Assembly (NCBI RefSeq): GCF_042932805.1
Contig: NZ_CP170633.1
Span: 2,232,001 to 2,296,000 of the forward strand
Length of the DNA: 64,000 nucleotides
Reading direction: 5' to 3'
Source: Ascidiaceihabitans sp029251465
GTDB lineage: Bacteria; Pseudomonadota; Alphaproteobacteria; Rhodobacterales; Rhodobacteraceae
In this document: positions 8,078 to 17,747 of the stretch, in pieces
Layout of the letters: every line of letters begins with the position of its first letter
Position numbering within the stretch: the stretch's first letter is position 1
Notes under the pieces: model-generated
Told to the model about the DNA's origin: nothing
What the model saw: only the letters and a program-made list of their open reading frames with translations
Database searches by the model: none
Translations under genes and position numbers: made by a program

Positions 8078-9193
8078 ATGGCTGACGAAACTCCTGATCC
8101 AACCCAAGTGCCCGGCGCACCGCACCCGCGTGAAACCGATCAGTTGATTGGTCAAGATGCCGCGCAATCTGCATTTTTGGACGCGTTCAATTCCGAACGC
8201 TTGCACCACGCGTGGATGCTGACTGGCCCTCGCGGCGTTGGCAAAGCGACGTTGGCATGGAAAATCGCCAAATTCTTGTTGGCGACGCCCGATCCCGGTG
8301 GCGACGATATGTTTGGTGGCCCCCCTGCCCCGACCTCGCTTGAGGTGTCGCCAGATCATGCCGTGTCCCACCGCATTGCCGCCGGTGCCGACCCCGGTCT
8401 TGTTGCCGTGAACCGCACGCCCAACGAAAAAACCGGGCGGATGCGCGATCAGATCGTTGTGGATGACATTCGAAAACTGTCGGGCTTTTTCCAGCTGTCT
8501 GCCACCGATGGCGGGCGACGGGTAGTCATCGTCGACGCCGCCGACGACATGAACACGCAGGCGGCAAACGCGCTGCTTAAGATGCTCGAAGAACCGCCCG
8601 AACGCGCCACTTTGTTGCTGATCACCCACCAGCCTTCGCGGCTATTGCCCACGATCCGGTCGCGGTGCAGAACGTTGCGCCTGAACACTCTGTCCGGCGA
8701 TCAAATGCAGACCGCGATGATGAACGCGGGTGTTGATGCCGGTACAAACGGCACGGCTTTGGCTGAACTGTCAGGCGGGTCTGTTGGAGAGGCGATGCGG
8801 CTGTCTTTGCTTGGGGGCCTTGAGATTTACAGCGAAATCATTGGCTTGCTTGGCAGTCTGCCGCAGCTAGATCGTGCACGGACACTGCGTTTGGCCGAAG
8901 CGGCCGCACAGCGCGGTGCCGAAGAAAAGCTGGATCTGTTGTTCACTTTGCTGGAAATTGCGCTGGCCCGTTTGGCACGCACCGGTGCCACAGGACACCC
9001 CCCAGCAGATGAAGCCGCCCCGCACGAGGCCAAAACCCTGATGCGCCTTGCGCAAACCCCGCACCAAGGGCGCGCATGGGCTGATATCGGCCAAGAGGCT
9101 CTCGCGCGTGCCCGTCACGGGCGGGCCGTTAACCTTGACCCCGCAGCCTTGGTTCTAGATACGATGTTTAAAATTCAAGGTGCCGCAGCATGA
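8078..9193 (+). CDS. holB: DNA polymerase III subunit delta'
   Basis: 371 aa from the ATG at 8078; a TTG two codons upstream is less likely. This clamp-loader subunit belongs to the AAA+ family: GPRGVGKAT at 50-58 replaces the usual GKT/S with GKA, fitting the non-hydrolysing role of delta'. An acidic sensor segment VVIVDAADDMNTQAANALLKMLEEPP is clear. Its TGA overlaps the ATG of tatD. Confidence 0.95.
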   Translation: MADETPDPTQVPGAPHPRETDQLIGQDAAQSAFLDAFNSERLHHAWMLTGPRGVGKATLAWKIAKFLLATPDPGGDDMFGGPPAPTSLEVSPDHAVSHRIAAGADPGLVAVNRTPNEKTGRMRDQIVVDDIRKLSGFFQLSATDGGRRVVIVDAADDMNTQAANALLKMLEEPPERATLLLITHQPSRLLPTIRSRCRTLRLNTLSGDQMQTAMMNAGVDAGTNGTALAELSGGSVGEAMRLSLLGGLEIYSEIIGLLGSLPQLDRARTLRLAEAAAQRGAEEKLDLLFTLLEIALARLARTGATGHPPADEAAPHEAKTLMRLAQTPHQGRAWADIGQEALARARHGRAVNLDPAALVLDTMFKIQGAAA

Positions 9194-10008
9194 GCATGGC
9201 GATGACACAGCCCCCCGAAATCACCGACAGCCACTGCCATCTGGATTTTCCGGATTTTGAAGGGCAATTGCCGCAGATCATTGAAAACGCGCAGGCCGCC
9301 GGCGTCACGCGCATGGTCACGATATGCACAAAACTGCGCCAAGAACCGCAGGTCCGCGCCATAGCCGAAGCCCACGCGCCAGTGTTTTATGCCGCTGGCA
9401 CCCACCCGATGAGCGCGGCGTCAGAACCGCTAACATCCGTTGATGCGTTGGTCGCCATGGCGCAGCATCCGAAGTTTGTCGGGATCGGCGAAACCGGCCT
9501 CGACTACCACTACACTGCCGACAGTGCCGACATTCAAAAGCAATCGCTACGCATTCACATTGCGGCCGCGCGCGAAACCGGATTGCCGCTGATCATTCAC
9601 GCACGCGCAGCTGACGATGACATGGCCCAAATCCTGGCAGAAGAGCACGCGAATGGCACCTATTCTTGCGTCATGCACTGCTTTTCATCCTCGCCCGAAT
9701 TGGCCCGCGCCGCACTCGATCTAGGGTTCTATTTGTCGATGTCGGGTATTTCGGCATTCCCCAAAAGCCAACCCATTCGTGACATCTTTGGGGCGGCACC
9801 TTTGGACCGCATTCTGGTGGAAACCGATGCGCCCTATTTGGCCCCCCCGCCCCATCGTGGGAAACGGAACGAGCCGGCCTACACAGCGCACACCGCCCGC
9901 GTCGGAGCCGAAGTTTTTGGTATGGAATACCCAGACTTTGCCGCCCAAACCCAAGCAAATTTCGAAAGGCTTTTCACCAAAGCCGCGCAGTTTGCGGTGG
10001 CCGCGTGA
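9190..10008 (+). CDS. tatD: TatD-family metal-dependent hydrolase/DNase
   Basis: 272 aa. TIM-barrel amidohydrolase-fold enzyme. Metal-ligand motifs: DSHCHLDF at the N-terminus, GETGLDYHY, the HARAADDD segment, HCFSSS and ETDAPYLAP. Family members (TatD, YcfH, YabD) have DNase or D-aminoacyl-tRNA deacylase-like activities; which applies here cannot be read from the sequence. It overlaps holB by four bases and its stop shares one base with the next gene's ATG, so it lies in the tmk-holB operon. Confidence 0.94.
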   Translation: MSMAMTQPPEITDSHCHLDFPDFEGQLPQIIENAQAAGVTRMVTICTKLRQEPQVRAIAEAHAPVFYAAGTHPMSAASEPLTSVDALVAMAQHPKFVGIGETGLDYHYTADSADIQKQSLRIHIAAARETGLPLIIHARAADDDMAQILAEEHANGTYSCVMHCFSSSPELARAALDLGFYLSMSGISAFPKSQPIRDIFGAAPLDRILVETDAPYLAPPPHRGKRNEPAYTAHTARVGAEVFGMEYPDFAAQTQANFERLFTKAAQFAVAA

Positions 10009-10808
10009 TGGCAGAGCTAAAGCTCACCATTTTGGGCTGCGGGTCTTCTGGCGGCGTGCCGCGTTTGGGCGGGCATTGGGGCGATTGCGACCCTGATAAC
10101 CCGAAAAACCATCGCCGCCGCTGTTCGTTGTTGGTGGAACAGGTCACGCCCGATGGCACGACATCCGTGTTGATCGACACCTCGCCGGATTTGCGCAGCC
10201 AATTGCTGGACGCCAACGTCGGCCGGTTGGATGGCGTCATCTACACCCACAGCCACGCCGATCACGTGCACGGTATCGACGATTTGCGGATGATCGTGAT
10301 CAACATGCGCGCGCGATTGCAGGTTTGGGCCGATGTGCCAACCCACGAGGCCCTGATGGATCGATTTGGGTATGTGTTTGTGCAGCCTGAATGGTCGTCG
10401 TACCCGCCGATTTTGGAATTGAACCCGATTGACGGCGACGTCATCGTTGACGGCCCGGGCGGCGCGATCACGTTCACGCCATTCTTGGTGAACCACGGCG
10501 GCATGGATGCTTTGGGTTTTCGGATCAATGATGTTGTATACCTGCCGGATGTCGCAAAAATACCTGATGACGCATGGCGCCACATGGACAATCTGGACTG
10601 CTGGATTGTCGACGCCTTGCGCCGTGATCCACACCCAACCCATTCACATTTGGCGCAAACGCTTGAGTGGATCGACAAGGTCGCGCCCAAAACTGCCGTC
10701 TTGACGAACATGCACAACGATCTGGATTACGCCACGGTGGCGGCAGAAACGCCGGACCACGTTCAACCGGCGTTTGACGGATTAACGCTAACGTTCCCAA
10801 TACCTTAA
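10008..10808 (+). CDS. MBL-fold metallo-hydrolase (PhnP-like)
   Basis: 266 aa from the ATG at 10008 (TGATG junction with tatD). Metallo-beta-lactamase fold with the metal motif THSHADH (HxHxDH at 81-86) and the N-terminal GCGSSGGVPRLGG signature of PhnP/RNase Z-like phosphodiesterases. Later histidines (HTHLA near 205, NMHNDLDY near 235) complete the site. PhnP itself opens cyclic phosphoribosyl phosphates; no phosphonate genes are nearby, so the substrate stays open. Confidence 0.9.
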   Translation: MAELKLTILGCGSSGGVPRLGGHWGDCDPDNPKNHRRRCSLLVEQVTPDGTTSVLIDTSPDLRSQLLDANVGRLDGVIYTHSHADHVHGIDDLRMIVINMRARLQVWADVPTHEALMDRFGYVFVQPEWSSYPPILELNPIDGDVIVDGPGGAITFTPFLVNHGGMDALGFRINDVVYLPDVAKIPDDAWRHMDNLDCWIVDALRRDPHPTHSHLAQTLEWIDKVAPKTAVLTNMHNDLDYATVAAETPDHVQPAFDGLTLTFPIP

Positions 10809-10867
10809 ATAACCTTGCCGCCCACCCGAGATACTCTCTTTTGCTCTCAATCCACTGGCCTAAGATC

Positions 10868-11797
10868 ATGCAAATCCTTCTCGATATCATCCTGCCTGTG
10901 TTTCTCGTTATCGGGTTTGGCTACGTCGCGGTGTGGCGCGGTGTTTTTCCGCTAAGCGGCGTCGACGGGCTGATGAAATTCACCCAAGGTTTTGCAATTC
11001 CGTGCCTGCTGTTTCAGGCCATTGCCAAGATCGATATTCAAGCTTCGTTTCATCCGGGCTTGCTCTTTAGTTTTTATTCCGGTGCCGCCGCCTGTTTTGC
11101 GCTGGGTATGTTCGGGGCACGCATCCTGTTGAAACGGGATTGGGAAGACTGCGTTGCCATCGGGTTTTGCTGCTTGTTTTCAAACTCGGTCCTGTTGGGA
11201 TTGCCCATAAGTGAGCGCGCCTTTGGCCCGGACGCGTTGACCGGCAACTATGCGATCATCGCGCTGCATTCGCCATTTTGTTACGGTCTGGGCATTACGG
11301 TGATGGAGGTAACGCGAAATCGTGGTGAATCCGTCGCCGTTATGGCGCGAGCCGTTGGGCGCGCTATGTTTCGCAATGCTTTGGTTTTAGCCATTTTGGC
11401 TGGGTTCGCGGTGAACCTTTTGGGCGTTAGTTTGCCCAAAGTCATGGATGACGCGCTAAGCTTGGTAGTACGCGCAGCCCTACCCGCCGCGCTGTTTTCC
11501 TTGGGCGGTGTATTGCTGCAATACAAACCGGAAGGCGACAAATTGGCGATCGCTATGGTTTGCATCATCGGATTGTGCATCCATCCGGCACTGGTCTGGG
11601 GAATGGGCAGCGCATTGTCTGTGCCGCCCGATTTCTTCCAATCCGGCGTCCTGACAGCAGCGATGGCCCCCGGTGTGAACGCGTATATTTTTGCTAATAT
11701 GTACGGTCGGGCGCGACGTGTTGCCGCCTCGAGTGTCTTGATTGCAACCGGTGCCTCTGTGTTTACCGTCTGGCTGTGGCTTATGGCGCTTGGGTAG
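10868..11797 (+). CDS. AEC-family transporter
   Basis: 309 aa from the ATG at 10868. Auxin-efflux-carrier family membrane protein with about ten hydrophobic segments in two halves, starting with MQILLDIILPVFLVIGFGYV. Bacterial members transport malonate or other small organic acids. Nothing nearby tells which substrate. It is convergent with the YihY gene and its last 17 bp overlap that gene's end. Confidence 0.9.
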   Translation: MQILLDIILPVFLVIGFGYVAVWRGVFPLSGVDGLMKFTQGFAIPCLLFQAIAKIDIQASFHPGLLFSFYSGAAACFALGMFGARILLKRDWEDCVAIGFCCLFSNSVLLGLPISERAFGPDALTGNYAIIALHSPFCYGLGITVMEVTRNRGESVAVMARAVGRAMFRNALVLAILAGFAVNLLGVSLPKVMDDALSLVVRAALPAALFSLGGVLLQYKPEGDKLAIAMVCIIGLCIHPALVWGMGSALSVPPDFFQSGVLTAAMAPGVNAYIFANMYGRARRVAASSVLIATGASVFTVWLWLMALG

Positions 11798-12614
11798 CGC
11801 GCGCTTCTAATTCGGCGTTCAATGCCCCCCCCAAAAGCACCAGCCAGGCGCTGATAAACAACCACATCAACATCGCGATGACGGCGCCGATGGACCCGTA
11901 CACTTCGTTGTAAGCCCCAAAGTTTGATAGATAGACCGAAAACCCAGTGGATGCCGCGGCCCAACACAGCGTCGCGAAGACCGCGCCCGGCGTAACCAAG
12001 CGCGCAGGAGCCCCCGCACGATTGGGGCCTAGACGGTAAATAATCGAGAAACCAGCCAGCAAAACGGTTAATGCAACGGCCCAACGCGCAACATCTAACC
12101 CTGTTTCGGCCCACGGCCCCAGAGGTACAAACGCCAAAATGACCGGCACCAAAACGATGCAAGCAATCGCGGTGACAGCAACACCTATCAACGCGACAGT
12201 AAGGACCAACGCCCGCGAATAATGCGCAATGCCTTGCCGGTTTGGTATATTGTAAATAGCGTTCAATCCACGCATCAGCGCGGCAACGCCAGCCCGCGCG
12301 GACCAAAGCGCCAAGGTCAGAGATAAAATTGAAGCCCAGCCAAGTGTCAGCCCGTCAGCTTGTGACAACGCCCTGAGCTGCGCATCGATCAAAGTGAAAA
12401 CATCTTGCGGCAACACCGCACGGAATTCAGACATCTGTTCCGCAACGGCCCCGGGATCCCCCACGACCCCCCAAAGGGCAATGACGGTTGCCAGTCCGGG
12501 AAAGACGGCCAAGATGCCATAAAATGCAACACCCGCAGCGATAAGGCTGAGGTTACGTTCATCCATTAGTCGAAATACGCGTTTCAAAACCCGCCAAAGC
12601 TTTAGAGCCGGCAT
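11781..12614 (-). CDS. YihY/BrkB-family inner membrane protein
   Basis: 277 aa using the ATG at 12614, which has GAGGAA eight bases upstream; the frame continues to 12695 but that start has no ribosome-binding site. The profile of about six membrane segments and the block LIAAGVAFYGILAVFPGLATVIAL followed by YGSIGAVIAMLMWLFISAW are characteristic of the family (once misnamed RNase BN). Function is not established. The 3' end overlaps the AEC gene by 17 bp. Confidence 0.92.
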   Translation of the reverse strand: MPALKLWRVLKRVFRLMDERNLSLIAAGVAFYGILAVFPGLATVIALWGVVGDPGAVAEQMSEFRAVLPQDVFTLIDAQLRALSQADGLTLGWASILSLTLALWSARAGVAALMRGLNAIYNIPNRQGIAHYSRALVLTVALIGVAVTAIACIVLVPVILAFVPLGPWAETGLDVARWAVALTVLLAGFSIIYRLGPNRAGAPARLVTPGAVFATLCWAAASTGFSVYLSNFGAYNEVYGSIGAVIAMLMWLFISAWLVLLGGALNAELEARATQAP

Positions 12615-12807
12615 TGTATGTTCCTCATCTTGGTCGTGATGAAGATACACCTTGATTAGACCATCATTCCAGATTGAAGTGTCGAGCGTTGCCATTTGAG
12701 CCGGTCACGTGCCAAGTCCCGCTGCTGTTTACTTGCTAAAGAAACATCACGCGCGCCCGTTGCATTAAAAGGCGACGTTTATCCAAGTATTGACGAGCGT
12801 TTTGAAG

Positions 12808-13509
12808 TCAGCTGACCCGAACATCTTTTGGCGCTTTCAAGGTGATTGCGTCCGTCTCTGACAAACTTGACCATAAATTCAGGCACCGTTTTTCCACGGC
12901 AGCCAATTCTACCGCCAACGGGCTATGAGGCTGATAGACCCGCGCCCTGAGCGAGCGAATATCTTGAATGATCATCGCAACTTTGGGCTGCAAAGCGCTG
13001 GAATGATGCTCTTTTACACGAGAAACAAGCAGTTCCAAACGTTCATGCAAGTCATCAGTATTTGTAGGTGAGGCTTGTGCGGCGTCGATTACAGATAGCA
13101 CCAACGATCGTAGTCGGTGCGTGCTTAGCGTTCCTTTGGCGATGTAGTCTTGGCACCCACTTTTCAGAGCACGGACTGCAATCTGGGACTGATCATCGCC
13201 TGCGATCATCACCGTTGTCGCGTTGCAATTGCGCTCATGCTTTTGAATGCGTTCTAACGCTTCCAACCCGTCACCTTGAGGAAGGTTGTAATCGATCAAA
13301 ACGATGTCGAAGTCCTTGTTATCCAGGTTTTGATCCAAGCCATCTAGGTTTTCCACTTCGCTTAAGTGAAATCCGAATTCCAGGCTTTCAAACATGCGTC
13401 GAATGCGCACGCGATCAAATTGGTTGTCGTCCAAAATCAGAACATTAATGTCACTTGGAGCAGCGGGCATTGTCGCCAGCATGTTTTCAAAGGCCAAAGC
13501 ACTTATCAT
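12808..13509 (-). CDS. Response regulator, REC domain plus helical C-terminal region
   Basis: 233 aa. REC domain at about 20-140: acidic pair in ILDDN, phospho-acceptor Asp 73 in LIDYNLPQGDG, conserved Lys in DYIAKG. The usual Thr/Ser after strand 4 is Ala (MIAGDD). The remaining 90 residues look helical and contain no recognisable DNA-binding or enzymatic domain. A GAGGATAAG Shine-Dalgarno precedes the ATG. It lies 144 bp downstream of the CheY-like gene and probably belongs to the same signalling cluster. Confidence 0.88.
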   Translation of the reverse strand: MISALAFENMLATMPAAPSDINVLILDDNQFDRVRIRRMFESLEFGFHLSEVENLDGLDQNLDNKDFDIVLIDYNLPQGDGLEALERIQKHERNCNATTVMIAGDDQSQIAVRALKSGCQDYIAKGTLSTHRLRSLVLSVIDAAQASPTNTDDLHERLELLVSRVKEHHSSALQPKVAMIIQDIRSLRARVYQPHSPLAVELAAVEKRCLNLWSSLSETDAITLKAPKDVRVS

Positions 13510-13653
13510 CTTATCCTCAACGTATTAGTGGCCATCATGTACCCACATTACGATTTTGCTTTGGTAAGCTTTAAGACGTCTTAATACAGCGAACTTTTTC
13601 GATCCATCTCTGGTTAAATTATTGTGAAAATCCATGCGGTTATAGGCGCATTC

Positions 13654-14115
13654 TTAATGTGGTAGTTCGACAACTTTGGTGTAGGTGTCGATCATATTCA
13701 ATGCGCGGATAAAGCTATCGCCGAGGTCATCTTTGACGATGTAACCTGCAATGTTCGAACTATAGGCCGCCGCTACATCTTTTGGCGCATCAGAGGTCGA
13801 CAAAACGAATATTACGGCGCGTTGCAACGATGGATCATTGCGCACTTCCTCAAGAAACTCAAACCCATCCATCCGTGGCATGTTCAAATCTAACGTAACC
13901 AAGTATGGCGGAAGCAACTTGTCCCCTTCGCACTCACCGCGCATCATATCCAGCGCTTCTTGGCCATCGCATGCGACCACGACAGGATTGATAATTTTCA
14001 ATTTCCGTAACGCGCGCTTGATCGCCATGACCGTGACCTGGTCATCATCGACAATCAAGAATTTTATCGGATCAGTTTTTACGTCGAAAATCGACCCCAT
14101 TTGATGCTCAGTCAT
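13654..14115 (-). CDS. Single-domain response regulator (Rcp1/CheY-like)
   Basis: 153 aa, a stand-alone REC domain. Acidic pocket IVDDDQ near residue 21, phospho-acceptor Asp 76 in LDLNMPRMDGFEF, Ser in VLSTSD and Lys in YIVKDD. The PRMDGFEFLEEVRND segment is typical of the Rcp1-type regulators that accept phosphate from phytochrome-like kinases. There is no output domain. It starts 20 bp after the large histidine kinase stop, so the two are almost certainly cotranscribed and cognate. Confidence 0.92.
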   Translation of the reverse strand: MTEHQMGSIFDVKTDPIKFLIVDDDQVTVMAIKRALRKLKIINPVVVACDGQEALDMMRGECEGDKLLPPYLVTLDLNMPRMDGFEFLEEVRNDPSLQRAVIFVLSTSDAPKDVAAAYSSNIAGYIVKDDLGDSFIRALNMIDTYTKVVELPH

Positions 14116-14135
14116 AGTCTCGTACTCCCACTGCC

Positions 14136-16088
14136 TTACGCTGCTTTTTTGATTTGTTTTGTGTGCGCTACCTTGATCGGAACATCAAAAACAAATGATG
14201 TTCCACGCATAATGTCCGGATTTGATTCCACAGAAATCTTTCCACCAAGGCGCTCGAGCAACTTATGGATAATCGCAAGTCCAAGTCCGCTTGCCTCGAC
14301 TTCATCCCGCGATTTCAACGTTTGAAACAGGCCAAAAATCTTACTGTGATATTTGGGGTCGATTCCGGCACCGTCATCTTGCACCCGGCAATGCAATCGA
14401 TCGCCATCCACGCGGGCATCAACTGTTACTTTTCCGGCTTTCTCATCGTGATGCTTGAGCGCGTTGTTAATCAAATTCAGTAGAATTTGGCGCAACGGCG
14501 TTTCGTACGTCACAACGCTCTCACAACTGCCAACAAATCCAATCTCGAAATTGCACATCGGGTCCAGCATTTCCGCGGTTTCCTGCACAATATCCTTTAT
14601 TGAGACATTAGAGAATTCCAACCCTACCGAGCCCGCACGCGAATATTCCAACAAGTCTGTCAAAAGCTGGTTCAATCGCTCGATCCGGCCAGTCATCAAG
14701 GCCATGTACTGCTTTCCCTCACCGGAAAACACATTTTCCTCATCTTCAAGCAGCCATCCTGACAAGTCTTGGATTGCACGCAAAGGAGAGCGTAAATCAT
14801 GCGCGGCCACATACGCAAACTTCTCAAGTTCAGCATTTGAACGATGCAATTCTTCCGCCGTGGATTTGAATACTTGCAATGCATTCGCCATCTTACCCAA
14901 CTCATCAGGGCCGCTGACGTTAACCTCATAAGAAGTTTCACCATCCGCAATGGCAAGCACCGCCTTGGTCAATCGCGCCATACGTTTGTTAATCTGTCGC
15001 TCGACAACCCAAATCAATGTCGCTGTGATGGCGAGCAACATCAACAAAAGCACAGCGACCAGAATGGTGATCACCCTCTGGGTCGCGTGTTCCAATCGTT
15101 GACGTGACGCGTCAATTTCAGCCCGCGCCGCAGCTAACATTTCGGCTGATATTCCAGAAATTCGTTCGATCGGTGCAAACTGCGCCTGCTTTGCCTTAGC
15201 CAAAGCAGCACGCAATGAATGCAATTGGCTTACTTCGCCAACAACGCCATCATCCCCGAAAAGGATTGCACGCATTTCTAAAATCACACGCGCCAGATTG
15301 GTGCGCGTCTCATTGTCCGCAAGTTGACCTGTCAGGACAGCAATATTACGCATTTTGTGGCGCAGGTTGTTGTAAGGTATTGAAAGGTCGCGTATTTCAA
15401 CAAAACTCTGAAGCCCGATAACAGCATCGATAACGGCCTCAACCTCCAGCGACATCGTTGTCACGGTGTTCGCTAGGGCCAAACTTTCATTGTAATCCTG
15501 AACAAAGGCTTCGAGCTGTTTGGGCGAGTCAATATTGACGTTTGCGGTCTTGTTTTGGGCCACCAGCGCAGCAGCATACGACATTTCTTCAAAATATGTG
15601 CGCGCCTCAACTCCGGACTGTTCCAATGCGCCCGTTAGAACTGCGATATTCGCTTCATGTCCCATTATCCCCTTTTGGATTTTTAAGATGCTGCGCGTGC
15701 CAATATCAATTTCAGTCAGCGCTTTTTGCATCGCAAAGGCAGTTTCACCGGGGGTGTGTGTTTCCGCCATATTCCGGGTGCGATCCCCGAGAATGTCCAA
15801 TTGCTCTTCAGCGAGTATACCCAAAGGGGCCAGGTCATCCAAAGTTTGCACCCCATCGACGCGGTGCAATAACAAAAGCAAACTTTTGAGAGTCCGTTCT
15901 GTTTCTTCCGTTGTAACGAATGTCGAAAACGACGTTTCAGTCAATTCTTCGATTGAGGCATTCAAGAAACGCATTTGACCAAATGTCACAAGCATTACGC
16001 ACACCAAGGCGACCGACATTGCGAAAAACACAATGCGTAACCGCAAAACAATGCCAGGCGCAAAAGTAGGTAGCCCACGTTGTGACAT
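14136..16088 (-). CDS. Transmembrane sensor histidine kinase
   Basis: 650 aa. TM1 about 16-38; a long, mostly helical periplasmic region about 40-338; TM2 about 339-361; HAMP about 362-414; then HisKA with phospho-acceptor His 430 in YVAAHDLRSPLRAI; N-box LNLINNALKHHD near 540; G1 DDGAGI at 571-576; G2 GLGLAI at 601-606. The HDLRSPLRAI type is found in phytochrome-like and chemosensory-like kinases paired with CheY-like receivers, matching the downstream gene. The periplasmic domain has no named fold that I recognise; it is rich in Glu, Ala, Leu and Thr heptads, like a four-helix bundle. Divergent from a twin-arginine solute-binding protein 117 bp away. Confidence 0.95.
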   Translation of the reverse strand: MSQRGLPTFAPGIVLRLRIVFFAMSVALVCVMLVTFGQMRFLNASIEELTETSFSTFVTTEETERTLKSLLLLLHRVDGVQTLDDLAPLGILAEEQLDILGDRTRNMAETHTPGETAFAMQKALTEIDIGTRSILKIQKGIMGHEANIAVLTGALEQSGVEARTYFEEMSYAAALVAQNKTANVNIDSPKQLEAFVQDYNESLALANTVTTMSLEVEAVIDAVIGLQSFVEIRDLSIPYNNLRHKMRNIAVLTGQLADNETRTNLARVILEMRAILFGDDGVVGEVSQLHSLRAALAKAKQAQFAPIERISGISAEMLAAARAEIDASRQRLEHATQRVITILVAVLLLMLLAITATLIWVVERQINKRMARLTKAVLAIADGETSYEVNVSGPDELGKMANALQVFKSTAEELHRSNAELEKFAYVAAHDLRSPLRAIQDLSGWLLEDEENVFSGEGKQYMALMTGRIERLNQLLTDLLEYSRAGSVGLEFSNVSIKDIVQETAEMLDPMCNFEIGFVGSCESVVTYETPLRQILLNLINNALKHHDEKAGKVTVDARVDGDRLHCRVQDDGAGIDPKYHSKIFGLFQTLKSRDEVEASGLGLAIIHKLLERLGGKISVESNPDIMRGTSFVFDVPIKVAHTKQIKKAA

Positions 16089-16205
16089 AGTATTCGTTCT
16101 TTTCCCTCACCATCCTCCTCCTCTGTAACGAAAGGGCGTTAACGCGTGGTTAACGTTCTTCAACGAAGGTGCTTAGATTGGGGATTACAGGAATATATCA
16201 TTAAA

Positions 16206-17681
16206 ATGACGGATGAAGCACGCAACGCGGCAATAATCTCGCGCAGGCATCTTATGGCCGGGTTCGGGGCCTCGGCAATGCTACCGACTATGGCCACACT
16301 GGGTGCCGCAGCTTCCGCCGATGAATTGCACATTCGGGTCGCAGAACAAGCACGCGATCTCAAGAATGGGCGCGATGTCACTCTGCGGTTGCTTTTGCCC
16401 AATGGTTCAGCCGCGAACGTCACACCTGTGATCAAGGCTTTTACGCAGATGACCGGCATTCAGATCAAAGCCATCGAAACCCCCGTCGACGAGATAAATA
16501 CAGAACTTTATCTGGATGGGCTGAGTAAATCCAACCAATATGACGTCGCACTGCCTGCTACCTTTGGTCTGCCCGATCTTGTTTCATCAAAGGCGATTGT
16601 GCCGCTTACTAAGTTCGCAAAACGCTACGAGCCCGATGGGTTCCGCGAAGACATTTTATACGGGATCGGCGACAGTTTTGATGGGGAAATTTACGGATTT
16701 CAAACTGACGGCGATGCCTACATGACCTTTTTTAATAAGGCTATGCAACAAGATCCGCAAAATATGGCCCGCTACAGCGAAACGTTTGGATACGAATTGG
16801 GCGTGCCGGAAACATGGGACGAACTTGACCAACAAATGGCGTTCTTTAACGACCCGGAAAACGGCAAATGGGGTGGTTTGTTGTTCCGAACCCCCAGTTA
16901 TCTCGCGTGGGAATGGTGGGTGCGGTTTCACGCAAAAGGCGTTTGGCCGTTTTCACCTGATATGGATCCCCAAATCACATCACCTGAAGGGGTCGAAGCC
17001 CTCGAGGACATGATCCGAGCCACCGATTACTTGGTCCCTGAAGTCAACAAATTGGGCCTTTTCGAAAACTGGAAACGGTTCAGCCAAGGCGACATTTATT
17101 GCAACATTGGATGGGGTGGGACGCAAAAGTACCTGACCCGACCAGATTCGCCGATGCGTGGAAATTTGGTTTATGGGCAAACCCCGGGCGGGGTGTTTTC
17201 AGACACCTTGATTTCGATGCCCTATTTCAATTGGGGTTGGAATTTTGTAGTGACCAGCAATTCGGAATTCCCGGAAATCTCTTATTTATTCGCTCTGTTT
17301 GCCTCAACGCCAAGCATGTCGACACTGGCCGTCCGCCAACCTGATGGCTTCTTTGATCCGTTCCGGCCTGAACACTATGAAGATGCGCAAATCAAGGAAA
17401 CCTACACCTCTGAATTTTTAGCGGTGCACCAAAGCAGCATGAAATCGGCCATCCCTGATTTGTATTTAAAAGGACAAGGTGAATATTTCAGGATCCTGGC
17501 AGACTGGCTTGCACGCGCACTGGCAAAAGAAATCCCACCAAAACAAGCACTTGAACGCGTATCACAACGATGGCGTCTGGTTACAAATGCATCTGGTTTA
17601 CGGATGCAACAAAAGCGGTGGCAACGCTTGCGCTGGAAATATCCAGCAAAAGTCCGGGCTGTTCTAAAAGATTTGGACTAA
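16206..17681 (+). CDS. Extracellular solute-binding protein (family 1) without ABC partners
   Basis: 491 aa from the ATG at 16206; the longer frame from 16146 adds a non-signal sequence. The N-terminus carries a twin-arginine-like leader (SRRHLMAGFGASAM) ending in an AxA site near residue 38, so it is probably exported folded. The body follows sugar-type binding proteins: VTPVIKAFTQMTGIQIKAIETPVDEI, then YDVALPATFGLPDLV, FQTDGDAYMTFFNKA, and a late YPAKVR tail. No permease or ATPase gene is present on either side. It sits between two histidine kinase genes, suggesting a sensory accessory protein rather than a transport component (inference). Confidence 0.88.
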   Translation: MTDEARNAAIISRRHLMAGFGASAMLPTMATLGAAASADELHIRVAEQARDLKNGRDVTLRLLLPNGSAANVTPVIKAFTQMTGIQIKAIETPVDEINTELYLDGLSKSNQYDVALPATFGLPDLVSSKAIVPLTKFAKRYEPDGFREDILYGIGDSFDGEIYGFQTDGDAYMTFFNKAMQQDPQNMARYSETFGYELGVPETWDELDQQMAFFNDPENGKWGGLLFRTPSYLAWEWWVRFHAKGVWPFSPDMDPQITSPEGVEALEDMIRATDYLVPEVNKLGLFENWKRFSQGDIYCNIGWGGTQKYLTRPDSPMRGNLVYGQTPGGVFSDTLISMPYFNWGWNFVVTSNSEFPEISYLFALFASTPSMSTLAVRQPDGFFDPFRPEHYEDAQIKETYTSEFLAVHQSSMKSAIPDLYLKGQGEYFRILADWLARALAKEIPPKQALERVSQRWRLVTNASGLRMQQKRWQRLRWKYPAKVRAVLKDLD

Positions 17682-17747
17682 GGCTGCGCACGTTTACTCT
17701 TAATCAACTGAAATCGCCTATTTCGTTGACAAACGGAGGCTTAAAAA

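Noticed and set aside
11281..12306. 341-codon minus-strand frame over the AEC and YihY genes
   Set aside because: Runs across two real genes in the wrong frame; Cys/Arg-rich and not conserved-looking.
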